From CAZKYP01 sp964556885 (lineage in GTDB: Bacteria; Planctomycetota; Phycisphaerae; Sedimentisphaerales; Anaerobacaceae): a DNA stretch of 20,254 bases. Position numbers and translations under genes: made by a program. The notes under the pieces are model-generated. The model made no database searches and had not been told where the DNA came from. It was given only the letters and a program-made list of their open reading frames with translations. The stretch covers positions 1-20,254 of the forward strand of contig CAZKYP010000039.1 of assembly GCA_964556885.1 (NCBI GenBank), read 5' to 3'. Shown piece by piece: positions 1 to 6,155 of the stretch (its first letter is position 1; the number at the start of each line of letters is the position of its first letter).

Positions 1-759
1 GTAATCGACGCAACACCGCAGCATTACATCAGCGGCTCATCCATCATCGCAGACCTTGTCAAACCGGGCCGGTTGGTAATGCTAGTGACACCGATTGATA
101 TAGAAGCACCAAAAGGCAGGCTGAAAATGCTTCAGGTGCATTGTCTGCGGGAAATCCTCGATACCGGCGGTTTCGCAATGGTAGTAAAGGAAACTGAGCT
201 GCCCGCGGCACTGGCAAGATTGAAAGAGCAACCTACTCTGATTGTCACCGACAGCCAGGTCTTTAACAAATGCGTCTCGATATGTCCGCCCGAAGCGAAG
301 ATGACTACCTTCTCGATACTTATGGCACGCTTTAAGGGCAACTTCGAAGAGCTTGCAAAAGGGGCTGAGACAATCGGCTCACTGAAACCGAACGATAAGG
401 TATTAATAGCAGAAGCCTGTTCACACCACCCGATAGGCGAAGACATCGGCCGCGTACAAATCCCAAACCTGCTGGCCGAATACGCCGACGGCAAACTCGA
501 CGTCGATGTCACTGCAGGTCGCGATTTTCCCGATGATTTGAGCCGATACAAACTGATAATCCACTGCGGCGCATGTGTCTTCAACAGTAAGGAAATGCTC
601 TGGCGCATAGAACAGGCCAAGGCGGCCGGTGTTCCGATCACCAATTACGGTATGGCCATAACATATTTGCAGGGGGATTTCGCACGTGCGATGGAGCCGC
701 TCCTTTCATTAACCGGTGTAACCTCTGAAAAGCTCAGATTAACCACCTGCCCTGGTTAA
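1..759 (+). CDS. hydF: [FeFe]-hydrogenase H-cluster maturation GTPase HydF, C-terminal part (5' truncated)
   Basis: The frame is open from base 1, so the gene starts before the window; 252 residues are visible and it ends at TAA 757-759. HydF is the scaffold on which HydE and HydG build the 2Fe subcluster before it is passed to the hydrogenase. The visible part is the dimerisation domain followed by the Fe-S cluster domain; the GTPase domain lies outside. Diagnostic motifs are TDSQVF, FSILMARFKG, EACSHH and HCGAC. The [4Fe-4S] ligand pattern CxH...HCxxC is intact: Cys140 and His142 of the visible protein, then about 45 residues on, His188, Cys189 and Cys192. NYGMAITYLQG near the end is also typical of the family. 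HydF implies an [FeFe]-hydrogenase and hence fermentative or hydrogen metabolism. HydE, HydG and the hydrogenase are not in view. Confidence 0.95.
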   Translation, partial: VIDATPQHYISGSSIIADLVKPGRLVMLVTPIDIEAPKGRLKMLQVHCLREILDTGGFAMVVKETELPAALARLKEQPTLIVTDSQVFNKCVSICPPEAKMTTFSILMARFKGNFEELAKGAETIGSLKPNDKVLIAEACSHHPIGEDIGRVQIPNLLAEYADGKLDVDVTAGRDFPDDLSRYKLIIHCGACVFNSKEMLWRIEQAKAAGVPITNYGMAITYLQGDFARAMEPLLSLTGVTSEKLRLTTCPG

Positions 760-810
760 GATTGGATTTACAAAAAAATACTCAACGAAATAGATAATGG
801 AAAGATTGTA

Positions 811-845
811 GGAGGCGGGGGATTCGAATCCCCCGCCTCCTTTCC
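811..845. terminator. Perfect palindromic terminator between convergent genes
   Basis: Bases 811-840 are a perfect 30-base palindrome (GGAGGCGGGGGA, then TTCGAA at the centre, then the complement), giving a GC-rich stem of at least 12 bp with a TTCG-like tip. On the + strand it is followed by TTTCC; on the - strand the bases after the stem read TACAATCTTT. It lies 52 bases after hydF and 35 bases beyond the end of the minus-strand dehydrogenase gene. It can therefore serve both convergent transcripts. The T-tracts are short. Confidence 0.8.
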
Positions 846-874
846 TCCCAATAAACCGCCACCCGACTCTCAGA

Positions 875-2668
875 TTAAAGGCCGACTATTTTCAGGATCA
901 TACCGCCGTCGCCAAAAGGCCCGAGATTGGTACCGGCAAGGACGTAAATTTCGCCTTCAGTATCAATTCCAAAACCTTTCACATACTGATTCAGGTCCCG
1001 GTCATCCGCCCCGATTATCAATTCCTGTATCAGGCCGGTTTCAAGGTCGGCATAGAACAATCGACCCGTAGCCGCACCGAAAGAGCGGGAAAAATCACCA
1101 AAGACATACTTGCCGTAAAGCTCGGGAATTGCAGAACCGCGATAAATAAAACCACCGATAATCGAAATACCATCGTCATGGTCGTACTCCGCCACCGGAT
1201 CGATCAGCCCATTAAGACCTGATATGTCACCGGAGACATTTCCTGTAGCAGGATCGAATCTGAACGTCCCTTCCTTGAGATTCCAGCCATAGTTACCGCC
1301 CCGGGTAACAATGTCTATCTCTTCAACGCTGTTCTGCCCGACGTCGGCCACAATCAACTGGCCCGTTTCGGAATCGAAACTGAATCTGAATGGATTACGG
1401 AAACCATACGCAAAGATTTCATCCGCACCATCGGCATCCACGAACGGATTGTCCTTGGGAACGCGATACTTCCCGTTAGCACTCACAAGATCGCCGCTAT
1501 CCATAGTCACCGCCGGATCGAGGGGATCTATACGAAGTATACTGCCGTGAACTGTGTTTATATTCTGGCCGTTACCTGTAAGCCCGTGCCCGTCACCCGA
1601 ATCATTGGCCGCTCCGCCATCACCAAGCGAAATATACAGATAACCGTCCGGACCGAAGGCAAGCATACCGCCGTCATGATTGAATTGCGGCTCGTCTACC
1701 CTCAGAATCTCCCGGAAAGAAGCTGTATCAACCAGATTCGGATTGACCGGGTCCACCGTCCACTCGGCAACAACGCTTTGGTTATTAATAGTGGCAGGCG
1801 GGGGTTCGGTCGTAAAGTCGGCGGGTTGAGTCACAGGCTCGCTCGTGTATGTATAAACCTTCTGATAGCCGGCACTGTTCGGATCCGCAAAACCGGGATA
1901 AAATGCAAATCCAAGAAGGCCGCGCTCATCATAATCATCTTCATTCTGAGTTCCACGAATACCAAGAGTAACCAGTCTGCCCGTCACATCCAAAAATGGC
2001 ACAGCCTGAAGCTCCCCGTCAACAATCACAAAAATCTTACCTGCCTGATCAACAACAAACAATCGTCCCGTCTGGTCCGGTGACGGCTTCATATCCACCG
2101 GCGCGGTAAGACCCGAGGCAAATGGTTCCAGTTCGATGCTTACAAGTCCTTTTTCGATTCTGCCGGCGATAGGCAAACCTTCCACTGCAAAATTACCCCT
2201 CATAGTAGTGGCATGCAGCCGACAACGATAGCCCGGTATTCGTCCCGAAGCCGCCATTGCACTGTAAAGCTGATATGTCAGGGTAAATGTCACTGTGCCC
2301 AGGTTGTTATCCTCCCACGCTACTTCCGGATCGGATTCGTAACTTCCGACTGTCGAGCCCATCGAAAGAAGAACCTTGTCCGAGCCTGCGGAAGCGCCTT
2401 TTGAGATAACCTCGAAGGGATGTACCTGGTAATTCGTTATTGTTACCTGATATCGCCAGCCAAGCTGAAGTGTCAATGTCGGATTTTCCGTTCCTATCGC
2501 CGCTCCCAGGTCGGCATTGGCCGGTGTAACAGAATCCAGCCTGTATGCAAATAAATCGACATTACCAAAGGTCCACGCTACATCCTGTGAATAAACCTGT
2601 GCATTGAGAGCGAACACAATGCCAATCAGGACCACAATAAATCTCGCCTTAACTTTTTTCTTAACCAT
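875..2668 (-). CDS. Exported cupredoxin-PQQ-type glucose/sorbosone dehydrogenase fusion
   Basis: The protein has 597 residues. Residues 1-28 are a signal peptide (KKK-rich start, hydrophobic core, then QVYSQ), so the enzyme acts outside the cytoplasm. Residues 30-165 resemble a cupredoxin with a full type-1 copper ligand set: His83 (in YQVHPFEV), Cys149, His152 and Met156 (CRLHATTM followed by RG, as in amicyanin-like sites). Residues 180-597 are a six-bladed glucose/sorbosone dehydrogenase propeller, shown by RGLLGFAFYP, FNHDGGMLAFGPDGYLY, GSILRIDP, YGFRNPFRFSFD, DVGQNSVEEID and GNYGWN. In soluble PQQ glucose dehydrogenases the base is a His in the H-x-G-G-like segment and an Arg in GxRNP contacts PQQ; His331 and Arg424 are the likely equivalents. 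Family members oxidise aldose sugars with PQQ, but not all bind it. The start ATG at 2668 has a good ribosome site (AAAGGAG). The gene converges on hydF and diverges from the MarR-like gene. Substrate unknown. Confidence 0.85.
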   Translation of the reverse strand: MVKKKVKARFIVVLIGIVFALNAQVYSQDVAWTFGNVDLFAYRLDSVTPANADLGAAIGTENPTLTLQLGWRYQVTITNYQVHPFEVISKGASAGSDKVLLSMGSTVGSYESDPEVAWEDNNLGTVTFTLTYQLYSAMAASGRIPGYRCRLHATTMRGNFAVEGLPIAGRIEKGLVSIELEPFASGLTAPVDMKPSPDQTGRLFVVDQAGKIFVIVDGELQAVPFLDVTGRLVTLGIRGTQNEDDYDERGLLGFAFYPGFADPNSAGYQKVYTYTSEPVTQPADFTTEPPPATINNQSVVAEWTVDPVNPNLVDTASFREILRVDEPQFNHDGGMLAFGPDGYLYISLGDGGAANDSGDGHGLTGNGQNINTVHGSILRIDPLDPAVTMDSGDLVSANGKYRVPKDNPFVDADGADEIFAYGFRNPFRFSFDSETGQLIVADVGQNSVEEIDIVTRGGNYGWNLKEGTFRFDPATGNVSGDISGLNGLIDPVAEYDHDDGISIIGGFIYRGSAIPELYGKYVFGDFSRSFGAATGRLFYADLETGLIQELIIGADDRDLNQYVKGFGIDTEGEIYVLAGTNLGPFGDGGMILKIVGL

Positions 2669-2946
2669 GGCTTACACTCCTTTCAATTCCCACTTTTTTA
2701 CATTTTGATTAAAAATTCACAATATCATTTATCTGCTGATTTCATACGGAAATAGTCGGATATAGTTCTATAACTTTCTTGTTTTTTTCTTGTTTTTTCA
2801 ACTTCCAGCTTTTTTGTTATTTCACAGATATGCCTGTCCCAAATTCATGTTCTATATGTGTATCATTTTCTCATTGACTTTGGTCCGTACGGTCGGTATT
2901 CTCATACCAGATAATACGTACACGTAATATTCATCGGAAGGGAGCT
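2669..2946. other. Divergent intergenic region
   Basis: These 278 bases separate the minus-strand dehydrogenase from the plus-strand MarR-like gene. The minus-strand ribosome site lies next to 2668. A near-palindrome TATAGTTCTATA sits at 2761-2772, and T-rich runs at about 2777-2820 would be A-rich tracts upstream of the minus-strand promoter. I cannot place that promoter firmly. The plus-strand promoter and dyad are listed separately. Confidence 0.4.
2874..2908 (+). promoter_or_regulatory. Candidate promoter with overlapping dyad, upstream of the MarR-like gene
   Basis: TTGACT at 2874-2879 and TATTCT at 2897-2902 are spaced by 17 bases, as for a housekeeping sigma factor. The -10 box is covered by a perfect 5-bp inverted repeat, GGTAT-TCTC-ATACC (2895-2908). 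This placement would suit repression by a dimeric regulator such as a MarR protein. It is an inference from spacing and symmetry; no second copy of the dyad was found. Confidence 0.45.
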
Positions 2947-3219
2947 ATGGCAACAGGTCATGAAATGGCTATGGGACTGCGGGCTGCCTACTGGGCGATG
3001 CATCGTCGGACCGACGCCTGTTTCACCGGGCATAAGATAACAGCCAATCAATTTGTACTTCCGGCATTGCTGGCCGAAGAAGATGGAATCACTCAGCAGC
3101 AGCTACTGGCCGCTTTTCAGCCGGAGCAGACGGAAGTGTTGGTTGAATTTCTTAAGCGAATTGCCAAAGAATTGGTGCAGACTGACACTACAGCACCAAC
3201 CGCAACAGGTGATAATTAA
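2947..3219 (+). CDS. MarR-like protein lacking the recognition helix and wing
   Basis: The protein has 90 residues, against about 140-150 for MarR regulators. Residues 9-55 read like the start of a MarR protein: a dimerisation helix (LRAAYWAMHRRTDACF), then ITANQFVLPALLAEEDGITQQQL, where MarR proteins usually have 'LT..Q..vL..L...g.tq.eLa'. The next residues jump to a segment like the MarR C-terminal helix (EVLVEFLKRIAKEL). About 60 residues that normally carry the recognition helix, wing and DRR motif are missing, without a stop or frameshift. The start at 2947 has GGAAGGGAG just upstream. It lies 29 bases before the esterase gene, so the two are probably co-transcribed. It could be an in-frame deletion remnant, or a dimerising protein that does not itself bind DNA. 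Confidence 0.6.
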   Translation: MATGHEMAMGLRAAYWAMHRRTDACFTGHKITANQFVLPALLAEEDGITQQQLLAAFQPEQTEVLVEFLKRIAKELVQTDTTAPTATGDN

Positions 3220-3248
3220 TACGAAATAACTCTTATAAGGAGAAAAAA

Positions 3249-4433
3249 ATGAAGACCACGCAAAAATTCACTACATTAATCATTGCAGGAGTAATGTTGA
3301 TGACATTAGCTAAGATTTCCGCAGCGGCGGAACAACGTCCAGCAGCCGAACGCCCGCGGTTTGGAGATCCGCGAGGCCCCAGGGTAGTCTCACCTGAAGT
3401 CGCGGCGGACAGGTCTGTCACATTTCGTATTCTGGCGCCAAAGGCGCAAGCCGTACAGCTTAACGGCACCGATATCCCCGAGGTTGGCATGGGTAAGGCC
3501 ATGACCAAAGATCCCAACGGTGTCTGGGAAGTGACTCTGGGGCCGGTCGAACCAGGGGCGTATCGATACAACTTCAATGTGGACGGTGTGTCGGTAATAG
3601 ATCCTCGCAGTTCGGCCACGAGCGAATCCAACAGCAACGTGTGGTCTCTAATTTACGTTCCCGGGTCGGACTTCATGGATACCAAGGATGTACCGCACGG
3701 CGCGGTCGCAGAGGTGACATATTATTCCAGGTCACTCAAACATTTTCGCCGCATGCATGTCTATACCCCGCCAGGTTATGATCTGGGTCAGGGCAAATAT
3801 CCTGTTTTTTACCTGCTGCACGGGGCGTCCGATTCTGACGATTCATGGACATCGGTCGGCCGGGCCGGTTTCATCCTGGACAACCTTATCGCGGCCAAAA
3901 AAGCCAAACCAATGCTGGTAGTCATGCCTGCCGGTCATACCGGGCCGTTTACATTCGGCGGACCGAGATTAAACATCGACGAGTTTGTGCAGGATTTCCG
4001 CAGTGACATCCGGCCATATGTGGAAAAGAACTACCGGGTTTACACTGACAGACAAAACCGTGCTGTTGCCGGTCTTTCAATGGGCGGAGCACAGACACTC
4101 AATATAGGATTTGTCGACTTAGGGGACTTTGCATATATCGGCGTCTTCAGTTCCGGCATTTTCGGTATCGCAGGAGGATTCGGAACTGACTCAGGTCCGA
4201 GTTGGGAAGAACAAAACAAAGAAGTTCTCGACAACGCCGAATTGAAAAAAGGACTCAAGCTCGTTTGGTTCGCCACGGGCAAGGACGATTTCCTGGTCGG
4301 AACCTCCCGGGCGACGGTAGAGATGCTCAAGAAACACGGATTTGACGTTGTTTATAACGAAACATCCGGGGCTCACACATGGATCAACTGGCGAAACTAT
4401 CTCAATGAGTTTGCACCACAATTGTTCCAGTAA
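3249..4433 (+). CDS. Exported CE1/feruloyl-esterase-like hydrolase with N-terminal CBM48-like domain
   Basis: The protein has 394 residues. Residues 1-27 are a signal peptide ending in ISAAA. Residues 50-135 form an E-set/CBM48-like domain (VTFRILAPKAQAVQLNG, GVWEVTLGPVEPGAYRYNF). Residues 155-394 are an alpha/beta-hydrolase of the esterase-D/enterochelin esterase-like group: RRMHVYTPPGY, YPVFYLLHGASDSDDSW (oxyanion region), the nucleophile elbow GLSMGG with Ser277, an acid in GKDDFL (Asp346 or Asp347) and His376 in GAHTWINWRNYL. The triad is therefore complete. CBM48-CE1 proteins of this layout include enzymes that release ferulic or acetyl groups from xylan, so a plant or algal polysaccharide side-chain esterase is likely. 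The exact substrate cannot be read from the sequence. The ribosome site AAGGAG at 3237-3242 supports the ATG at 3249. Confidence 0.85.
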   Translation: MKTTQKFTTLIIAGVMLMTLAKISAAAEQRPAAERPRFGDPRGPRVVSPEVAADRSVTFRILAPKAQAVQLNGTDIPEVGMGKAMTKDPNGVWEVTLGPVEPGAYRYNFNVDGVSVIDPRSSATSESNSNVWSLIYVPGSDFMDTKDVPHGAVAEVTYYSRSLKHFRRMHVYTPPGYDLGQGKYPVFYLLHGASDSDDSWTSVGRAGFILDNLIAAKKAKPMLVVMPAGHTGPFTFGGPRLNIDEFVQDFRSDIRPYVEKNYRVYTDRQNRAVAGLSMGGAQTLNIGFVDLGDFAYIGVFSSGIFGIAGGFGTDSGPSWEEQNKEVLDNAELKKGLKLVWFATGKDDFLVGTSRATVEMLKKHGFDVVYNETSGAHTWINWRNYLNEFAPQLFQ

Positions 4434-4717
4434 AAAGCTGTTAAAAAGAAAGGGAATTAAGAGTTATTAAAATCATAAAATCCCGGAATAACTAACTCTA
4501 TATCAGCATTTAGGTCATAACCTATATTTGCACATTTTCACATCGCTGCGGTTCTTTTTTCAAGTGGGAGGATATTGACTATAAAAACACTGGAAATCTT
4601 TGTGTTTATTGCAGTTAGGTTGCAATAAGAACGACTTTCTGCCAACATTTTCAGGCTCCACGGAAATTCTTCCTAAAAATACTCCTTAAGTTAAAAGAGT
4701 GCGAAACGATAATGAAA

Positions 4718-4750
4718 ATGTTGTATCCTGTGGGATTACAACATGTTTTT
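4718..4750 (+). terminator. Hairpin followed by a T-run
   Basis: ATGTTGTA (4718-4725) pairs with TACAACAT (4737-4744), and TCC (4726-4728) pairs with GGA (4733-4735), leaving one bulged T and a TGTG loop. The stem is followed by G and five T. This is the form of an intrinsic terminator, possibly for the esterase transcript. It ends only 64 bases before the LuxR-type start, so it could also be an attenuator or an operator for that gene. Confidence 0.5.
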
Positions 4751-4783
4751 CACGTTTTTGGGGTAAACGACGGTCAAACATCA

Positions 4784-4804
4784 TTGTTTATAGGTAGTAA
4801 ACAA
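4784..4804 (+). promoter_or_regulatory. 7-bp dyad directly upstream of the LuxR-type gene
   Basis: TTGTTTA (4784-4790) and TAAACAA (4798-4804) are perfect inverted repeats around a 7-base centre (TAGGTAG). The dyad ends 10 bases before the ATG at 4815. No normal ribosome site is present; the only purine-rich bases are in the loop. It could be an operator for autoregulation or an RNA hairpin that controls translation. Confidence 0.4.
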
Positions 4805-4814
4805 ACTTCGAAAT

Positions 4815-5141
4815 ATGAAGAATGCAGGCATTGATTCAACTGCTCGGTCCTTGCATTTAAATGAGGACAATTATAATACTGCCGATGGAAATCCATTTAA
4901 AATCGACAGTTTCCTGGAAAAAATCTTTATGGAAAAAAACACCATAAAAGAGTCTTTGACCAGTAGAGAAACGCAGATCCTCCATTCTATTGTTGCCGGA
5001 AACAGCAACAAAAAAATAGCCATGGAGCTTTCCAGAAGTCAGCGGACTATCGAGTACCATCGTAACAGGCTTATGCGTAAGCTTAAGGTGCACAGTGCGG
5101 CTGAATTGGTTAAGCTTGCTGTTGAAATGGGATTTATCTAA
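4815..5141 (+). CDS. Orphan LuxR/FixJ-type DNA-binding protein without a receiver domain
   Basis: The protein has 108 residues. Residues 46-106 are a complete LuxR C-terminal (GerE/FixJ-type) helix-turn-helix: LTSRETQILHSIVAG, then NKKIAMELSRSQRTIEYH (recognition helix around 75-90), then KLKVHSAAELVKLAVEMG. The first 45 residues are polar and match no receiver or ligand domain, so it is a stand-alone output domain. It is expected to bind DNA as a dimer; how it is controlled is not visible. The ATG at 4815 lacks a clear ribosome site, and Met39 (4929) is a possible alternative start, also without one. It sits about 390 bases upstream of the chemotaxis genes and might regulate them, which is inference from position only. 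Confidence 0.8.
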   Translation: MKNAGIDSTARSLHLNEDNYNTADGNPFKIDSFLEKIFMEKNTIKESLTSRETQILHSIVAGNSNKKIAMELSRSQRTIEYHRNRLMRKLKVHSAAELVKLAVEMGFI

Positions 5142-5198
5142 TACTGTATCTTCACTTCAATACAAATCTTTACACTGAATCATCTGATTGATATAGTG

Positions 5199-5247
5199 AA
5201 AATCAGGTACTTTCCGAAATTAATTCACATCCTGAATCAACCGAATA
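5199..5247 (+). repeat. Conserved upstream element, copy 1 (before cheW1)
   Basis: These 49 bases match 16427-16475 at 40 positions without gaps. The shared core is AAAATCAGGTA, then TTTCCG, ACAT, AATCA and CCGAATA. Similarity continues weakly past the end (AAG...ATCT.ATT in both). In this copy the end is part of a 13-base palindrome, CGAATAGTATTCG (5242-5254). It lies about 280 bases upstream of the cheW1 start. In copy 2 the bases TAAACTTA and GCCGAATA, 12 apart, faintly resemble a flagellar sigma-28 promoter, but copy 1 fits this poorly. It could be a promoter, a regulator site or simply duplicated sequence. Confidence 0.7.
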
Positions 5248-5514
5248 GTATTCGAAGCATCTCATTGAGTTGAAATTGTGGGGTTTGTATCTTTGTCAAT
5301 TTGATAGTGACTATATCTATTGGGGGACCGTTAACGTTCTTCCGACCGGGTAACAGAAGTCAGATGTTATCTCACTAAAACTTCGATATTTCATATAGAT
5401 TAATATTGATTGTTATGATTATACATGAGACCGACCGGAACGCTATAGAATGGTCCATACTATTATATAAGTGATATGATGCATCTTGAAAGCGTGTAAT
5501 TTATAAACAGATTG

Positions 5515-5520
5515 AAGGAG
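5515..5520 (+). promoter_or_regulatory. Ribosome binding site deciding the cheW1 start
   Basis: GAAGGAG ends at 5520 and is 8 bases before the ATG at 5529. The in-frame TTG at 5523 would be only 2 bases away, so ATG 5529 is the better start. Confidence 0.8.
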
Positions 5521-5528
5521 AATTGATT

Positions 5529-6050
5529 ATGGTTGAAGTAGCAGCAAAAGCAGAGAAGATGCAAAAGACGATGCTGGAAAAGGAAGGCAAGTATCTGACT
5601 TTTGCACTGGCCAACGAGGAATACGGCCTGGAGATTTTAAAGGTCCGCGAGATTATCGGCTATATGGATATAACCGCTGTTCCGCAGACACCGTCATATG
5701 TCAAGGGCGTAATTAATCTGCGCGGGCAGGTAATACCTGTAGTAGATCTTCGCGCCAAATTCGGTATGCAGACAGCGGATGTCACGGAACAGACTTGTAT
5801 TATCGTAGTGGAGACGACTCAGAACGACCGCAATTTCAGCACCGGGATTGTGGTCGACCGTGTGCAGGAGGTGTTGGACATAGCTGGTGAAGATATAGAA
5901 GAAGCACCGCAGTTCGGCTCATCGATAAATACGGATTTCATCCTCGGAATGGGCAAGGTCGGTGACAACGTTAAGATACTCCTGGATATCGACAGAGTGT
6001 TGGGAACATCCGATATGATGAATTGTCTCGATATGGATTCTGTTCAATAG
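5529..6050 (+). CDS. cheW: Chemotaxis coupling protein CheW (copy 1)
   Basis: The protein has 173 residues and is one CheW domain (SH3-like double barrel) covering about residues 20-155. Clear motifs are KYLTFALANEEYGLEILKVREIIG, VPQTPSYVKGVINLRGQVIPVVDLR, STGIVVDRVQEVLDI and TDFILGMGKVG. CheW bridges chemoreceptors and CheA in cytoplasmic arrays. It is 124/141 identical over the core to the second CheW at 16875, while the N- and C-terminal tails differ. It is followed 105 bases later by a chemoreceptor gene and is likely co-transcribed with it. The conserved element upstream suggests the same control as copy 2. Confidence 0.95.
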   Translation: MVEVAAKAEKMQKTMLEKEGKYLTFALANEEYGLEILKVREIIGYMDITAVPQTPSYVKGVINLRGQVIPVVDLRAKFGMQTADVTEQTCIIVVETTQNDRNFSTGIVVDRVQEVLDIAGEDIEEAPQFGSSINTDFILGMGKVGDNVKILLDIDRVLGTSDMMNCLDMDSVQ

Positions 6051-6155
6051 GAGAAATCCTGGACCGAATAACGGATCGGTTATTTTCCGTATACAAAATT
6101 ATCTGCTGAATACATTAAAAGGAGCAGAACGTTATTTCTATGAAAGGGTTAAAAG

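Larger units (their letters stand above)
4434..4814. other. Non-coding region between the esterase and LuxR-type genes
   Basis: These 381 AT-rich bases contain no convincing gene. A weak dyad (AGTTATT and AATAACT, about 4462-4493) lies soon after the esterase. A terminator-like hairpin at 4718-4750 and a dyad at 4784-4804 are listed separately. TTGACT at 4575-4580 has no good -10 box at the right distance. Confidence 0.4.
5142..5528. other. Non-coding leader region upstream of cheW1
   Basis: These 387 AT-rich bases hold the conserved element at 5199-5247, listed separately, and the cheW1 ribosome site. No gene is visible. Between 5250 and 5510 I could not identify a firm promoter. TATA-like runs near 5460-5475 exist without a matching -35. 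Confidence 0.4.

Noticed and set aside
73..75. TTG as the hydF start.
   Set aside because: The frame is open to base 1 and upstream residues continue the HydF family sequence, so the real start is outside the window.
811..840. The centre GGATTCGAATCC looks like a tRNA T-arm, suggesting a tRNA 3' end.
   Set aside because: The whole 30 bases are one perfect palindrome. The closing pair next to TTCGAAT is A-C in tRNA register, and no anticodon or D-arm is visible upstream. A terminator explains it better.
1547..2083. A 178-codon open frame on the + strand inside the dehydrogenase gene.
   Set aside because: It has no recognisable domain or ribosome site, and the opposite strand encodes a clear conserved family over the same bases.
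6067..6084. AATAAC-GGATCG-GTTATT hairpin followed by TT between cheW1 and mcp1, as a terminator.
   Set aside because: The stem is only 6 AT-rich bp and the T-run is short. cheW1 and mcp1 are more simply read as one transcript.
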